Source of the DNA: Actinidia chinensis
Lineage: Eukaryota > Streptophyta > Magnoliopsida > Ericales > Actinidiaceae
Reading direction: 5' to 3'
Assembly: GCA_009663005.1 (NCBI GenBank)
Contig: VIGQ01001274.1
Coordinates: forward strand, 7,501-22,796
Length of the DNA stretch: 15,296 nt
Shown: in pieces, positions 1-10,371 of the stretch
Position numbering within the stretch: position 1 is the stretch's first letter
Layout of the letters: each line of letters opens with the position of its first letter
Made by a program: the position numbers and the translations under genes
The notes under the pieces: model-generated
What the model saw: only the letters and a program-made list of their open reading frames with translations
Databases searched by the model: none
Told to the model about the DNA's origin: nothing

Positions 1-633
1 TCAATCATTTGAACAATCATTATTGAAATACCATCTTGTTTTCCTCTTGGTATAAATTTCGTTCATGTCTACCTAACTGTCTTTTTTCCGTTTGGATCTT
101 AAATTTGAAAAAGGAAAACATACAAAATGAAAAAAATGAAAAAAAGGTATAGTAAGCATATTCCGTTTTAGAAAAACAAAGGGGATTACCTTAATCAAGG
201 GAAAGTACAAGAAAAACTTTAGAGTTAGACTTGGGTAAACAAATTAAACTCATAATTTTTAATTTTGAGAAATTAAACTTTAATTTTTTTATTTTTTAGC
301 AATTCAAATTCTAAACAATCTTCATTTATGTACCTACGCTAAGTAATCCTAGTCAAAGCAAACATGGGAAAAACAATATCGAATGAACTTGAACCCTTTA
401 AAGCTCTATCGCTCACTCGATTTATGCCAAAATTCAGCATTTGCTTAACCTATTTCTACCACTCTCTTTAAATCTTTTTTGTATATATGTCTTAATTTTA
501 GGTTTAGAATTCAAAGGGGCCTGATGAGCTCGTGCATTGTATTTTCAAAATTATTTTTGCATGTCCGTTTAAATAAAAGAAGGTTGAAAATGTTCACATT
601 GTGAGGTTCAAAAAGTTTAGGATTTTATTTTGT
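1..633. other. AT-rich non-genic flank
   Basis: No open frame of useful length, splice-bounded coding block or RNA gene was recognised here on either strand. The sequence is rich in A and T runs, as expected of plant intergenic DNA. It ends where the short MITE-like element begins. Confidence 0.6.
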
Positions 634-787
634 GGCCAAATCTGTTTGAATCAAAGATTTAGCGAGAAAAAGAGAAATGAAAATAGAAAAAGGTAGATGA
701 TTCAATGGTCTCGATGATTGGATCGTCTAATATTTTCCATTTCCTCCATTTTCTTTTCCTTAATAAATTCTAGATCCAAATACGGCC
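634..787. mobile_element. Short MITE-like element, copy 1
   Basis: This stretch of about 154 bp aligns over most of its length with 11216-11361. Shared blocks include a GAAAAAGGTAGA-type core, a TTGGATCGTCTAA block and a T/C-rich right half. The ends are imperfect inverted repeats: the left begins GGCC and runs into TTTGAATC, and the right ends GATCCAAATACGGCC. It has no coding capacity, so it would be non-autonomous. No clear target-site duplication could be read, and the superfamily is not assigned. Confidence 0.6.
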
Positions 788-1242
788 TAAATTTTTTTTT
801 TGGTATTTTTTCCAAAAAACCAATCGTAAACAAGAAAAAGAAAAAGAAAAACTATGGCGCGAAAGCAACATATCCTGATGAATTTGTTGAAAAATGAAAA
901 ACTGACAATTTGTGATAACTAAACACTACTGTACTAATCCAAAAAATACAATAATAATTATAGTAAGACCAATTCATAGTACACATCGTATGAATATTTA
1001 CGATCGACTGTAAGTGAATGTTACGAGTTGTGTGTTTAAAAATAATAAAAATAGTAGATATACAGTAAATATTTTGACTTTTTATGATAAAGAAAAGTTT
1101 ATGATGTTTTTTTTTGTAATCAGTTGTGGAAAATAATTCGATCGTTTGTGATACTAATTTATGCATGAATGTCAATAATGCAATATGCAATATCTGCACA
1201 TTTTTAAGACGTGTAATTTTCGCCGCTACAGTAAGTAAATAC
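788..1242. promoter_or_regulatory. Upstream region of the P450
   Basis: AT-rich DNA between the short MITE-like element and the P450 TATA box. It is the natural place for P450 promoter elements, but no specific cis-element was recognised. The overlapping open frames on both strands have low-complexity, intergenic-type composition and match no family known to me. Confidence 0.4.
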
Positions 1243-1249
1243 TATAAAT
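1243..1249 (+). promoter_or_regulatory. TATA box of the P450
   Basis: The sequence TATAAAT lies about 49 bases upstream of the P450 ATG at 1298. That spacing allows transcription to start near 1275 with a short leader, which is usual for CYP71-clan genes. The match is simple and inferred from position, but it suggests the 5' end of the P450 copy came with its own promoter. Confidence 0.5.
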
Positions 1250-1297
1250 TGCATATCTGCTACTACTTGAGGACACCCTCTCCTCACCTTCTTCAAT

Positions 1298-2189
1298 ATG
1301 GATTTCCAATTTCCATCCATCCCTCTGCTCTTAGCCTGCCTTCTTTTCCGTTCCTGGTGGTAAAAATGTGAAGAAATCCAATCCTCGAGCTCATTCCAAT
1401 TCCAAAACTACCCCCAGGGCCATGAACCCACCCATCATAGGAAATATTCACCAACTTTATTGGCTCACGACCCCACCACAATTAGAAAATTGGCCGGAAC
1501 ATATGGACCGTTGATGCTCTACAACTCGGTCCAAGTGTCCACGATGGTGGCTCTTTGCGAAATCTCCAAAGAGTTCTAAAAGACCACGACATAGTCTTCG
1601 GGCCAAAGGCCTTTTCTTCTCTTTTCCAAATTTTTCTCTTATGGTTCCACGAACATGTCTTTTTCCCGTATGGCGATTACGAGACAAATTCGAAAAATTT
1701 GTGTCATGAATTGTCTTAGCGCCAGGCGCGTACAATCATTCCAGGGATTAGGGAAGAGGAAGTTTCGAATTTATAAAATCAATTTCAATAGACGGGATTG
1801 TCAATCATCTAGCAAGAAAATATCCTCACTAACGTATGGTATTGTTGCTAGGGCCGCATTGGAGGAGAAACAAAACACCAAGAAGAGTTCATTAGCTGTG
1901 GAGGAACCACGGTCTTGGCAGCGGGTTTCAGCATCGTGGACTTGTACCCTTAGGAAAGTATCAAGTGATCAACGGAATGAGAAGTAGGCTTTGAGAAGTT
2001 GAAAACAACAGACTCGATAAAAAATCGAAGATTGTGACAGAGCATAGAGATGGAAAACAGTGCGGCGACAGAAAGAAGGTGGCAAAATCAAGGGAAACAG
2101 AGGATTAGTCGATGTTCTTCTAAGGGTTCAGAACGCATGGGGACCTGGAATTTGGCATTGATGACTGAAACATCAAAGCAGTCTTTTGG
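1298..2189 (+). pseudogene. CYP71-type cytochrome P450, exon 1 only, frameshifted
   Basis: This block encodes the N-terminal part of a plant CYP71-clan P450, an ER-anchored heme monooxygenase, split over all three forward frames. The ATG at 1298 begins a hydrophobic anchor (MDFQFPSIPLLLACLLF). Then follow the proline hinge LPPGP (about 1408-1422), GNIHQL (about 1440-1457), YGPLM (about 1502), a C-helix GDY..RQIRK (1673-1700), SARRVQSFQG (about 1721), KISSLTYGIVARAAL (about 1817) and DVLLRVQ (about 2111). These are in family order, and the length of about 890 bp suits a CYP71 first exon. Visible lesions include a shift near 1350 giving TGG TAA, a TGA at 1422-1424 just after PPGP, and loss of two bases at 1680/1681 that removes the Trp of the WRQ motif. 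The I-helix, ExxR and FxxGxRxCxG segments belong to exon 2, which was not found, so no active enzyme is encoded as written. The subfamily and substrate cannot be told. Confidence 0.9.
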
Positions 2190-3915
2190 GTTAGTGTTTT
2201 TCTGGGTGTTTGTCTTTTTTTTTTTATATTCATTGCAACATTTCGAGTCATATAATGCGAAAGCACATATGTTCCCCTATTTCTGTCCGACATTTTTTGG
2301 GGAAAAAAACAATCCAACTTCTACCCATGGTTAATGGGTGAGAGGGTCAACAATAATTATATGCATAAATTTGTTTTTCGCTATTTTTGCTCTCTTGTCT
2401 GTTTCAATAATTTCGTTGTCAAAAGATTACTTTTCCGCATATTATTGTTGTTTCATAAGCCCCAGTTTTTCAGAACGTCTTTGAAACAGTTTTGAACAAA
2501 AAATATTCATCTTTTCACAAGTGATTCATTTTTCTTTTTTAAATGAATTTTCAAGATTTGGAAACAATTTTTTGCGTAATAGATTTGTTTAATAAGTTTT
2601 GAAAATGTCAACGAAAGTAAATTTTCCTGTGTATAACCTAACTGAAACATACAAAATATTTTATTGTAAAATATCTTATTCATTTTTTTTATATCTCTTT
2701 CCATATCTTATTCATTTTTTTTGCAAATTATTAGGCTTGTTTGTCCTAATTTTTCAAATTAATTTGTGTAGAATGGTCTTTTCAAACCTTATTTCAAAAC
2801 ATTCATTGTTTTCATATATTATTTATTTTTTACTGAAAAATAATTTTTGAGATTTGAATATCATCTTTAAATATTTTCTCAACACTATGTTATTTTTTCA
2901 AAAAAAAAAATCTCAAAAATAAATTTCTAAAACTATCAACCAAACATTTTTCTTAAAACTATTTGATTTTTCTAGAATTTTAGAATATCTTTTTTAAAAT
3001 CTTCCACTATATCTAAGGGTGAGGGGCGGATTGCGGAGTGCCGAAACAAAACAGGAAAAATTAATCATTATAAGGGGACACATTTGAATCATCCATTCTT
3101 TGGATGACCCATGACTCGGCTCATAATTTTATTTGTAATTAGTTTTTAATTTTTAATTTTTTATTTTGTAAATTATAAATTTAGTTTACTTTATATACAA
3201 TTGATATCAATGAAAATTGTTATTTGGATTCTATTTTTGCCGTAATTTTTTTCAACAAACTTAAGATATTTTGGTCTCGTGATCGACAATTGAATTCCAG
3301 AATATAATTTCTGTTGGGTACTAATGTTTTGAAATTGCAGAAATAATATCGTGGACTATTAAACTATTTTTATATTATTATCAATTCAGTATTTTATAAA
3401 ATTTTAAATAAATTCAGGATTTTTCGGATTTGTGTGGGGGTGTATGTTTAGAGAATGAGAGAAAGAAATCAATATAGACCATGCGGTGGTCCTACACTGT
3501 GTGGATTTCTGCAGTCAGTCACCAATTCGGTGTTGGGCATAGCTACGACAAAGAAATAGTGAGACGAGTGAGATCGACCTCGAGGTATTTCCAGAAATGA
3601 CTTCCGACGGAAAATTGACGATTGAAAAACGTATGTAGAGAGAAAGATAGTGTATGTATCTTCTAGACTAAATTCGTATATATTAAAAAAATAAAGACTA
3701 ATTTTATATGGCACAGTTCGGCGCGTCCATTGACGCACCAGCTGTCGTGTCACTGACATACTGCAGTTATTCACACATTTTATTATAAATTATTGATCGA
3801 ATTTTCTCTATTTAGCATTCTTTCGCATTTTATTTGTGGCAATTTAAATGTTGTTTTGGGGCGCGAATAAGTTTTAAATAATTTTACTGATAGAAATATC
3901 AAATCGAGACCTTTT

Positions 3916-3943
3916 GACTAACCTTGTCATGCAAGAAACTCAA
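3916..3943. repeat. Short direct repeat, copy 1
   Basis: A 28-base unit beginning GACTAACCTTGTCAT recurs at 4051-4080. The two copies differ only by two single-T insertions in the second. The unit resembles no element known to me. Confidence 0.75.
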
Positions 3944-4050
3944 TTCGATGACGGTAGGATTTTCTTCTTGAGCCGCCAACGACTTTTTTCTAAATAAAGA
4001 GAAAACTTAGTGATTATGATTCACATTGTGGAAAATTTTTGACTGCTTAT

Positions 4051-4080
4051 GACTAACCTTGTCATTGCAAGAAATCTCAA
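4051..4080. repeat. Short direct repeat, copy 2
   Basis: Second copy of the unit at 3916-3943, 135 bases downstream. It carries one extra T after GTCAT and one after GAAA and is otherwise identical. The flanks share only scattered short matches, so the repeated unit itself is short. Confidence 0.75.
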
Positions 4081-4422
4081 ATGAGATTTAACGTCGTCAA
4101 CATATTCATTATAATATTTATTTGATATTTATTTGAACAACTATTAATAAGAAAGCTTAATTATTTTAAGGAGTATTTGTGAATAGATGTCACAATTAAT
4201 AAAAATACCGTTTATAGAAAATGTGCCTTTTGGGAACATTCATCTTTCCCTAATGTTGGGAACAATTTCTGTTTTGTTTAGACTTTTTATCGAACTAGAC
4301 TCTTACACAATACATTCACGTAAAAAACAATTGAAGATTTTACTATAGTTTAAACTTGAAGCTTATTTAATAAAAAAAACTTGAGGCTCTATTATTATAT
4401 ATCTCTACAAAATGGGAGATAT

Positions 4423-4430
4423 TTATATAT
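4423..4430 (+). promoter_or_regulatory. Possible TATA box of leader copy 1
   Basis: TTATATAT is followed by an AGAGAGAG tract and then a pyrimidine-rich stretch. This arrangement is common at plant transcription starts. It lies about 180 bases upstream of the leader-exon-like repeat at 4601. Assignment is by position only. Confidence 0.35.
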
Positions 4431-4600
4431 AGAGAGAGATTGAAAGAGTATTCATCATTTTGTCTCTTCTTTTTCCTTCTTGAAGAAGATTACTTGATAT
4501 TTCATGGATGGTGGCTTTGATTTAGAGACGTTGGGTTGAGTTTTTGTAATATGACAGAAACCAATCAACGAGTTCTAAATCGAAGCTACATATTCCGGCT

Positions 4601-4735
4601 AAAAAGATTCCAACTTGGAAGCTACCGACGAGTGAAAATTAAGTTAAGTTTGCGATTCGCTAAACTTTGAATTTAATTTTCTTCTTCGTGTTGATCTCTT
4701 TTTCCATTTTTTCCTTGGTTTTGGATCTATGATAT
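4601..4735 (+). repeat. Leader exon and intron start, copy 1
   Basis: The sequence GAAGCTACCGA..AGTGAAAATTA, followed by GTTAAGT and a T-rich intron-like tract ending in TTGGTTTTGGATCTATGA, matches 5671-5818. The layout (pyrimidine-rich leader, short block, GTAAG-type donor, T-rich intron) resembles a plant 5' UTR exon with a leader intron. In this copy the donor is the weaker GTTAAGT. Whether the block is coding cannot be decided, and no downstream coding exon was linked to it. Confidence 0.55.
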
Positions 4736-5336
4736 TAAGTCGACAATTTTTTTTTTTTCCCAAAGTTTTAGTCATTTGTTTTTTTCTTTTGTTTTTAACT
4801 TTTTTGGGTTCGTCTCTGAATCGAGGAATTGATAAAAGTAACAGAATTTTTTTTTAGAGGAAACTACTACTTAAATCCTATTGTTCCAAAATAATATAAT
4901 TTTAGATTAATCTGAACTTGTGGTGTTGTTTTGTGTACAAAAAAAATCGTTTTTTGCTTAGTTGTGTTTTTTTATTGTTGTTTAAACTCCCATCCATGGG
5001 AAGTTTTTCGTGTAATTAGCCAATAAATGGCACATTGATGTATTCTAATTAGTTTCTTCTGTGATTGACCCTTCCAAATACTTCCATATCTGAATCAAGA
5101 ATGCTTTTGAAATCGCTTTTTTATTTCTATATTGGTTTTCATATTTTTTTTTAACCAATCAATAATTAATTTTTCCTACTCTATTTTCTTTTTAAATTTT
5201 TGCTTGCCCCCTCCTTCTTTTGTTTCTTTGGAATAATACTAGGAAACAAAGTAGCGTCAAGCCAAAGAGTCCTATACATTCTCAGAGAACATCCTAATAA
5301 TTTCAATTTTTTTGTTCTAATTTATATTGTCCCAAG
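4736..5336. other. Intron-like or spacer DNA between the two leader copies
   Basis: T-rich sequence with no recognised gene. An 86-codon open frame around 5200-5460 reads low-complexity FF and NN strings and overlaps the promoter motifs of the second copy, so it is not called as coding. Confidence 0.45.
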
Positions 5337-5342
5337 AGCCCA
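5337..5342 (-). promoter_or_regulatory. TCP site II element
   Basis: AGCCCA here is the reverse complement of TGGGCT, the site II core bound by TCP factors. It lies 59 bases upstream of a telobox. In plants this pair is known from promoters of ribosomal-protein and other growth-linked genes. Confidence 0.4.
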
Positions 5343-5400
5343 AAAATATTTGGGACCAGATCGACTCGGATTTTTCCATGTCACCCAATTTACACCCTAT

Positions 5401-5407
5401 AACCCTA
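5401..5407 (+). promoter_or_regulatory. Telobox
   Basis: AACCCTA is the telomere-like promoter motif of plant housekeeping and translation genes. It sits about 110 bases upstream of an AGAGAGAG tract and a TTCTTCTTTC-type pyrimidine leader. Together with the site II element it marks 5330-5520 as a probable housekeeping promoter. The motif is short and could occur by chance. Confidence 0.5.
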
Positions 5408-5670
5408 GCTACCGCACAAATAGGAATAAAAATAGTAGCTTCAAACTCAAGTATTCCTAAGAATTAATAAGAAACTTGAGTCCTACTAAGTTTAGAGAGA
5501 GAGCATGAAATTTAGGCACTCCGCGCCATTTCGTTTCTTCTTCTTTCTTTTTCTTCCGCTTTTGAAAGTGATCGTTTCCTGACGGGTGATTTCAATGAGA
5601 AGTTATTGTGCTTGTGTTTCTATCATAAACGCCACACAACAAGTCCCTAAATTAAACTACATTTTCATGT

Positions 5671-5818
5671 CTAGAAAGATTGGATGCTGAAGCTACCGAT
5701 CAGGTGAAAATTACGGTAAGTTTTTTACTAGATGATAATACTTTTTAATAATTTTATATTTTTTTCACCGTTTTGATATATTTCATTTTCTCCATGTTAT
5801 TGGTTTTGATCCATGAGA
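5671..5818 (+). repeat. Leader exon and intron start, copy 2
   Basis: Second copy of the block at 4601-4735, about 1.07 kb downstream. It reads GAAGCTACCGATCAGGTGAA and ends ATTACG before a strong donor, GTAAGT, at 5716. A T-rich intron-like tract follows, ending in TTGGTTTTGATCCATGA. An ATG at 5667 lies just before the block but meets a stop after six codons in its own frame. Another frame across the block is open (D A E A T D Q V K I T), but I do not recognise it. It is best read as a 5' UTR exon, or a first exon with a frame error. Confidence 0.55.
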
Positions 5819-6795
5819 TGATTACACCTTCCTTTCTTCAGATTATGATGATAATCTTGTTCAGTTCTATGTCATCTGCATATGAAAGTTCTATTGACGT
5901 TCATCCTACATGAGTTAGGAATAGAAATCAATCATGGAATTTCGATGATTTCCGTTCCTTGTATTTTATAAGATCAATCCACTTATTTGATTGATTCTTG
6001 CGTAGAAATCGACAGTCTGTCTGAATCGTCAATTTTTGTATGATAATTTTTAAGATGATGTTGCACTTGGGGTTTGGTTTGATGTTGCAATAACTCCTGT
6101 TTGATTTTTGATCTCTATAACCTTCGTTCAAGCTTGTATGATTGATATTGCCTTGTAATCTGTCTTGCTTGTGTTGTGCGTGGCGTTTTGATATGTGTTG
6201 CCTTCTATAACATTAACTTTTGATATGTTGTTTGATCTCTATAACATTTAACTGTCAATCTTAACGGGATTGTAGTGCCCTACAATTGTATTCGCGTGTG
6301 TTTTTGATTTTATTTTGTGGGGTTCTCAACAGGATGTGGGGTATCTATGGCAAACTGCAATTCAATGTATCTTGGATTTTAGGCAGAATAATGTTCCTAC
6401 TTACAACCTAGCTTTCTTGATGGATTTTCTTTTTACAGTTCTTTTTGTTAAATTTGGTCCATAGTTCTGCTTTACTTTTAAAAGGATCAATAATAAAAAA
6501 TATGTGATAATTAAAAATTGATCCCGAATTTATTTTGCTTATTGGTCTATTTGGTTTTTCACATATGGGCCAAATGACTCCCTCTTTATCTTATCTTCTT
6601 TTTAACTGCGATCGTGTCGGGATTTAAAATCTACATGAAGAGAATAGAGTATAAAATTCGGTTGCCCTAAATTTTAATTTTTCTATGCTAAACCAAACTT
6701 TTGTAAGAACTATATAGAGATTTCAGGATCTTGCATCGTTTGAGTGCACTCTGTTATTGAAATCGTTGGTCTATTGTGATATTATGTGATTTGTT
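5819..6795. other. Intron-like DNA downstream of leader copy 2
   Basis: T-rich sequence without a convincing exon. A stretch open from about 6337 to 6464 follows a CAACAG acceptor-like site, but its predicted peptide matches nothing I know and no good donor closes it. It is probably the leader intron of a gene whose coding part is absent or unrecognisable. Confidence 0.4.
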
Positions 6796-6814
6796 GGGGG
6801 GGGGGGGGGGGGGG
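6796..6814. repeat. 19-base poly-G run
   Basis: Nineteen consecutive G residues in an otherwise AT-rich stretch. Runs of G this long are rare in plant DNA and are difficult for every sequencing chemistry, so the length should not be trusted. Confidence 0.95.
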
Positions 6815-6901
6815 CAATGTTTTAATGCTTATTTTGTATATTTGAGTCCTTATCCAGCAAACGATCAGTTCTTGCGGTTGTTTTTTTATATATATGTATT
6901 T

Positions 6902-7380
6902 AGGGGCCGTTTTTTTTTGGCTACCGGATAGGAGGGGAACTTTTCCCCCCGGATAATGTTTTTCCCCCGGTGTTTGGCTGGCGGATATGCCCGGACGGAT
7001 CAATTTATGCCCCCCGGAGGTAGATAAGGCGGATATTTTTTTTTGGGTGGTCTAGAGTCTTAACTAAAAGTCATTCGGGGGATAGGGGTGGGCGATCAGC
7101 CAAAACTATATAACAGAGACCTCACCTGTCTATTTTTTTTATCTATGGATCGACACCCTCAACAATCTCTTTTTTACTCCAGCACACTACAATATTTTTC
7201 TATTTCGTTTCTCTTTCTCATATTTTCTTCCTTCTCCTCCACCCTTCTCCACCGCCTTCTACACGAAAGTATCCAAAAAAACTTTAAAGTTATCCCTCTT
7301 CCAAAAAGTTATTATTCTAAAAATTTATCCCCACTCTAAAAGTTATCTCCTCCCATATCCTCCAGCCAAAACGATGCCCT
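6902..7380. mobile_element. hAT-like MITE, about 480 bp
   Basis: The left end reads AGGGGCCGTTTTT..GGCTACCGGATA and then GGAGGGGAACTTTT. The right end, reverse complemented, reads AGGGCATCGTTTTGGCTGGA and then GGATATGGGAGGAGATAACTTTT. These are imperfect terminal inverted repeats of about 40 bp. Ends of the GGGGCCGTTTGG type are common in plant hAT-like MITEs. There is no transposase frame; the 83-codon open frame at 7088-7339 is T/C-rich element sequence. An exact 8 bp target duplication could not be read from the flanks, so the superfamily is tentative. Confidence 0.65.
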
Positions 7381-8010
7381 TATTAATATGCTAGTTAAAT
7401 TTTGATTTCTTTTCGATCGGATCAAATAAGTGTTTGTACTGCAAAATGCTTTTTTTCCCCAAAAATTAAACTACATTTGGTTTGCAACTCTATGTTGCCT
7501 TTTTGGAAATATTTTTGCCTTGTTTGAAAAGTTTATTGTACTTATGAAATTTTAATTCATCCGGCTTTATTGGGTGTTGGAATGAAAGTATTTTTTTAGA
7601 ATTCATGAATCGGATCACGACCAATTATCAAAGACTAAATGAAATTTAAGGACCCTTTTTGTAATAATAAAAAAATAAAAGGAAATGCATTGTAAGTAGA
7701 AAGGACCATATAAAACTCAATCGGATATACAGTACGAAATTGAGAAAAAGAAAATTAATTATATTGAAAATCAAAGTGACATAAGAAAATATTTTAGGTA
7801 TTGTTGCATAATTAAAGATATTATTTAAATAATAAAATTCATGGGATTACAATATTGAGAAAATGTACTAATATATTACAAATCAGACTTAGTGAGTCGT
7901 ACGCTTACTAACCCAATTTATGTATTTCTTAATATGTGATAAAAAAAAAAATGGGCTATATGCAAAACCCAAAGGCCAACTTAATTGTTAAATTTAGTTT
8001 TTGGTTGCAG
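7381..8010. other. AT-rich non-genic DNA
   Basis: No gene, repeat or motif was recognised between the hAT-like MITE and the exon-like block at 8011. The last bases (TTTTTGGTTGCAG) form a good plant 3' splice site. Confidence 0.5.
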
Positions 8011-8093
8011 AGCTTTGGGAGAAAATGGCTTGGTGTGTGAGAAATGCCATGGGGTTGTACAGAGCGATCCGTTTGGGTTTTTTTGTCCTAAAG
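8011..8093 (+). pseudogene. Orphan exon-like block with Cys-rich reading
   Basis: This 83 bp block sits between a strong acceptor (TTGGTTGCAG) and a good donor (AAG then GTAATC), so it has the form of a plant internal exon. One frame, starting at its second base, is open throughout and reads LGENGLVCEKCHG, then VVQSDPFGFFCPK. The C-x2-C pair and the following Cys-Pro suggest half of a zinc-binding site. I could not assign it to a family, and no neighbouring exon was found on either side. It could be a fragment captured from a gene elsewhere, or chance. Confidence 0.3.
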
Positions 8094-10371
8094 GTAATCT
8101 ATTTTGGGATAGAATTGGAAATAAAAATCAACTCCTATCCTGAGATGGAAAAATGGTTGCATTCGGAAGCTCCCTCAGGAGACGCATTATTTGGTTAAAA
8201 TTGATGCTTTATTTATTGTCTCGAGATTTTTTTTGTACAGTTTCTTTTTCTTGGTAAGCAATCTGATTATAAAATGATATTAACTCGTAACAAATGGGTA
8301 AATTGATCCCAAGAATCACTTTAAACAATAAATACGAGGAAGGATACTTAATTTTGTTTCAAACCAATTTTAAAATTATTATTTTTTTACAATAGAAAAA
8401 TAATGTTTCTAAAAACAAATAAAAATCATTCGATAGTAAATCCATTGCTAGTCTCCGGTACATCTTGGGCTCCAATAAATTTAGAAATCCCCAAAAAGTT
8501 GACCTGCGCCTGGCTCAACTCCAAGTCTTGCCCAGGCTACCTTGGGCCTTGGTTTGGGCCCCAGTAAATTTGACCTCCAAATATCTGATAATAACAATAT
8601 TATCAGCCCCAGTTTTAAAACTAAAATTCAATTCATTTAAAAATTTACTGGATGTTCAAAATCATTCGCATTACCACACTCTGCATGAAGATCAGGTCAG
8701 AAAAACATCATTGTTATCGGATACAAATTAATTACTCAAAAAAACTATATCAATAACCCTTATTGAAAATAATCAATAAATATTTGAATAACATGCATGT
8801 ATAACTTTTTTCGCATATATTATTATTTACATATAGGGGGGACAATACACTGCGGGCTTCGGTTAATCGGGTGTCCCAATTACCTCAGGCCAAGCTTAAA
8901 CTCAATTTTTACTTTTGGCTCTAATTTTTTGGTCTAGTCCAAATTTTTTTCTTCCAATTGCATTTTTATTTTTTACCTTTATGAGTGAATTCCCCAAATA
9001 ATCGAAATCATTTACCATGATTGTAATGGGATATTTTCGAGTTATCTTGAAATTTTAGCGCATGAAATTTATGTATCTAGTACATATATTTTCCCTACCC
9101 TATATTTTGTTTCTGGTTTCTATTTGATATTATATTGTTCTGATATTTAATTGTGGCCTGGTATTATGCAGCATGTGTTATTTTCTTTTGGGAATTGGAT
9201 GTGAAGTGGGTTATTTTAGACTTTGAAATCTAAAACAGAATGTTTGCTCCAAAAAAAGGATAAAGAAAATTGGCTATTGGTTTGGAGTTGAAAGGTCGAT
9301 ATTTGGTTTTAACATGTCTACCGGTATGAGATATTGGCTAACATCTTGTAAAGAATTAGAGTTAGACCCTTTTTGAGTTCGGTGTCCAAGTAGGTAATGG
9401 GGACCGTTTTTTGATTTTTTTGATTTCGGTTCCGGTTCCACGTAGGTAACTTTTTTTTTTTCCAATCCCTACCCAATGAGAGTGTAAAAAACGTATCTTG
9501 AGCGGAAAGAATTTAAAAAAATTAATTTAGAGGAAAAAAAAAACAGTTTTTTAAATAAAACATTTTATATGTTTGGAACAGGTCAAGGGGAGGGTTGGGT
9601 AGGAAGGGTTGGTGAGGCAGTCAACCCAAAAATTGTATGAAACTTCTCTTCACGCCAAATTTAAAATTCGTGCAGTTTTAGTGACAGATGGAGTCTTCCG
9701 TTTTGATTAGTAAGAGAATGTAACGGGCATAATAAACATAGAGGGGAGCTCAAGCACGAATAAACAAACAAAAAACAATTAACATCGGTAAGGTGTAAAA
9801 AAACGGATTCTATGAGTATAATTCGATTTTTAGGTAAAAGGTAAAAAAATCAACATAAAATAGAAAAGTTGTATGAAATTGGGTACGGTTATGATATGTG
9901 TTATAATAAAAAATACGAGATAAAAAATTCAGCAATTAATTTGTTCTCTGTGTACTGTATACATGATAAATAGTAAGCCAAATCTAAAAGATAACATAAA
10001 ATGATTAAAAAAAAAAAATAAAATTATCAACCAGTTGATTATGTGTCAATTAGAATATACAGATTGTATGTATTTTTTAGTATTTTTTAAAAATTATTTT
10101 TCACTTCTAATGAGGCATGATAGAATGTTAAAGACAAAAAAAAAAAAAATAAAAATTGGTTATCAGGACAATATGCCGGCACTAACAATACAGATATATA
10201 GATATAGTATATAGGATAGGTTTTGGGTTTCTTGTTCGCATAAATATATAAACACTGAGACATTGAAAAAACATACAAAAATATATTCATACTTCCATCT
10301 TTACAATTTTATAAAGAATAGGCTATCAGATATTGTGATTATATATATACATATAAAAAGATGAGAGAGAG
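8094..10371. other. AT-rich non-genic DNA
   Basis: More than 2 kb with no recognised gene on either strand. It contains many A and T homopolymers and low-complexity open frames (for example 8465-8731, 9274-9465 and 10087-10290) that match no family known to me. The stretch 8470-8580 is locally C-rich, and 9580-9640 is locally G-rich; no structure was assigned to either. Confidence 0.5.

Larger units (their letters stand above)
2190..4400. other. Intron remnant and AT-rich non-genic DNA
   Basis: It starts with a GTTAGT donor-like sequence right after the P450 exon, at the position of the single CYP71 intron. Over 2 kb downstream I looked for the P450 second exon on both strands, including its PERF and heme-loop motifs, and saw none. 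The content is AT-rich with many homopolymer tracts and one short direct repeat. The open frames here are low-complexity and are not considered genes. Confidence 0.55.

Noticed and set aside
1457..1735. A 92-codon reverse open frame
   Set aside because: It is the antisense shadow of the P450 exon; the forward strand carries the family motifs in order.
6337..6464. A possible exon after CAACAG reading DVGYLWQTAIQ
   Set aside because: There is a fair acceptor but no suitable donor before the stop, and the peptide is not recognisable. It is most likely chance openness in an intron.
7088..7339. An 83-codon forward open frame rich in Phe and Ser
   Set aside because: It falls within the hAT-like MITE and reflects its T/C-rich strand; nothing in it resembles a transposase.
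9400..9460. Two similar GTAGGTAA segments near TTTTTGATTTTTTTGATT
   Set aside because: The similarity is limited to about ten bases with low-complexity flanks, so it does not count as a repeat unit.
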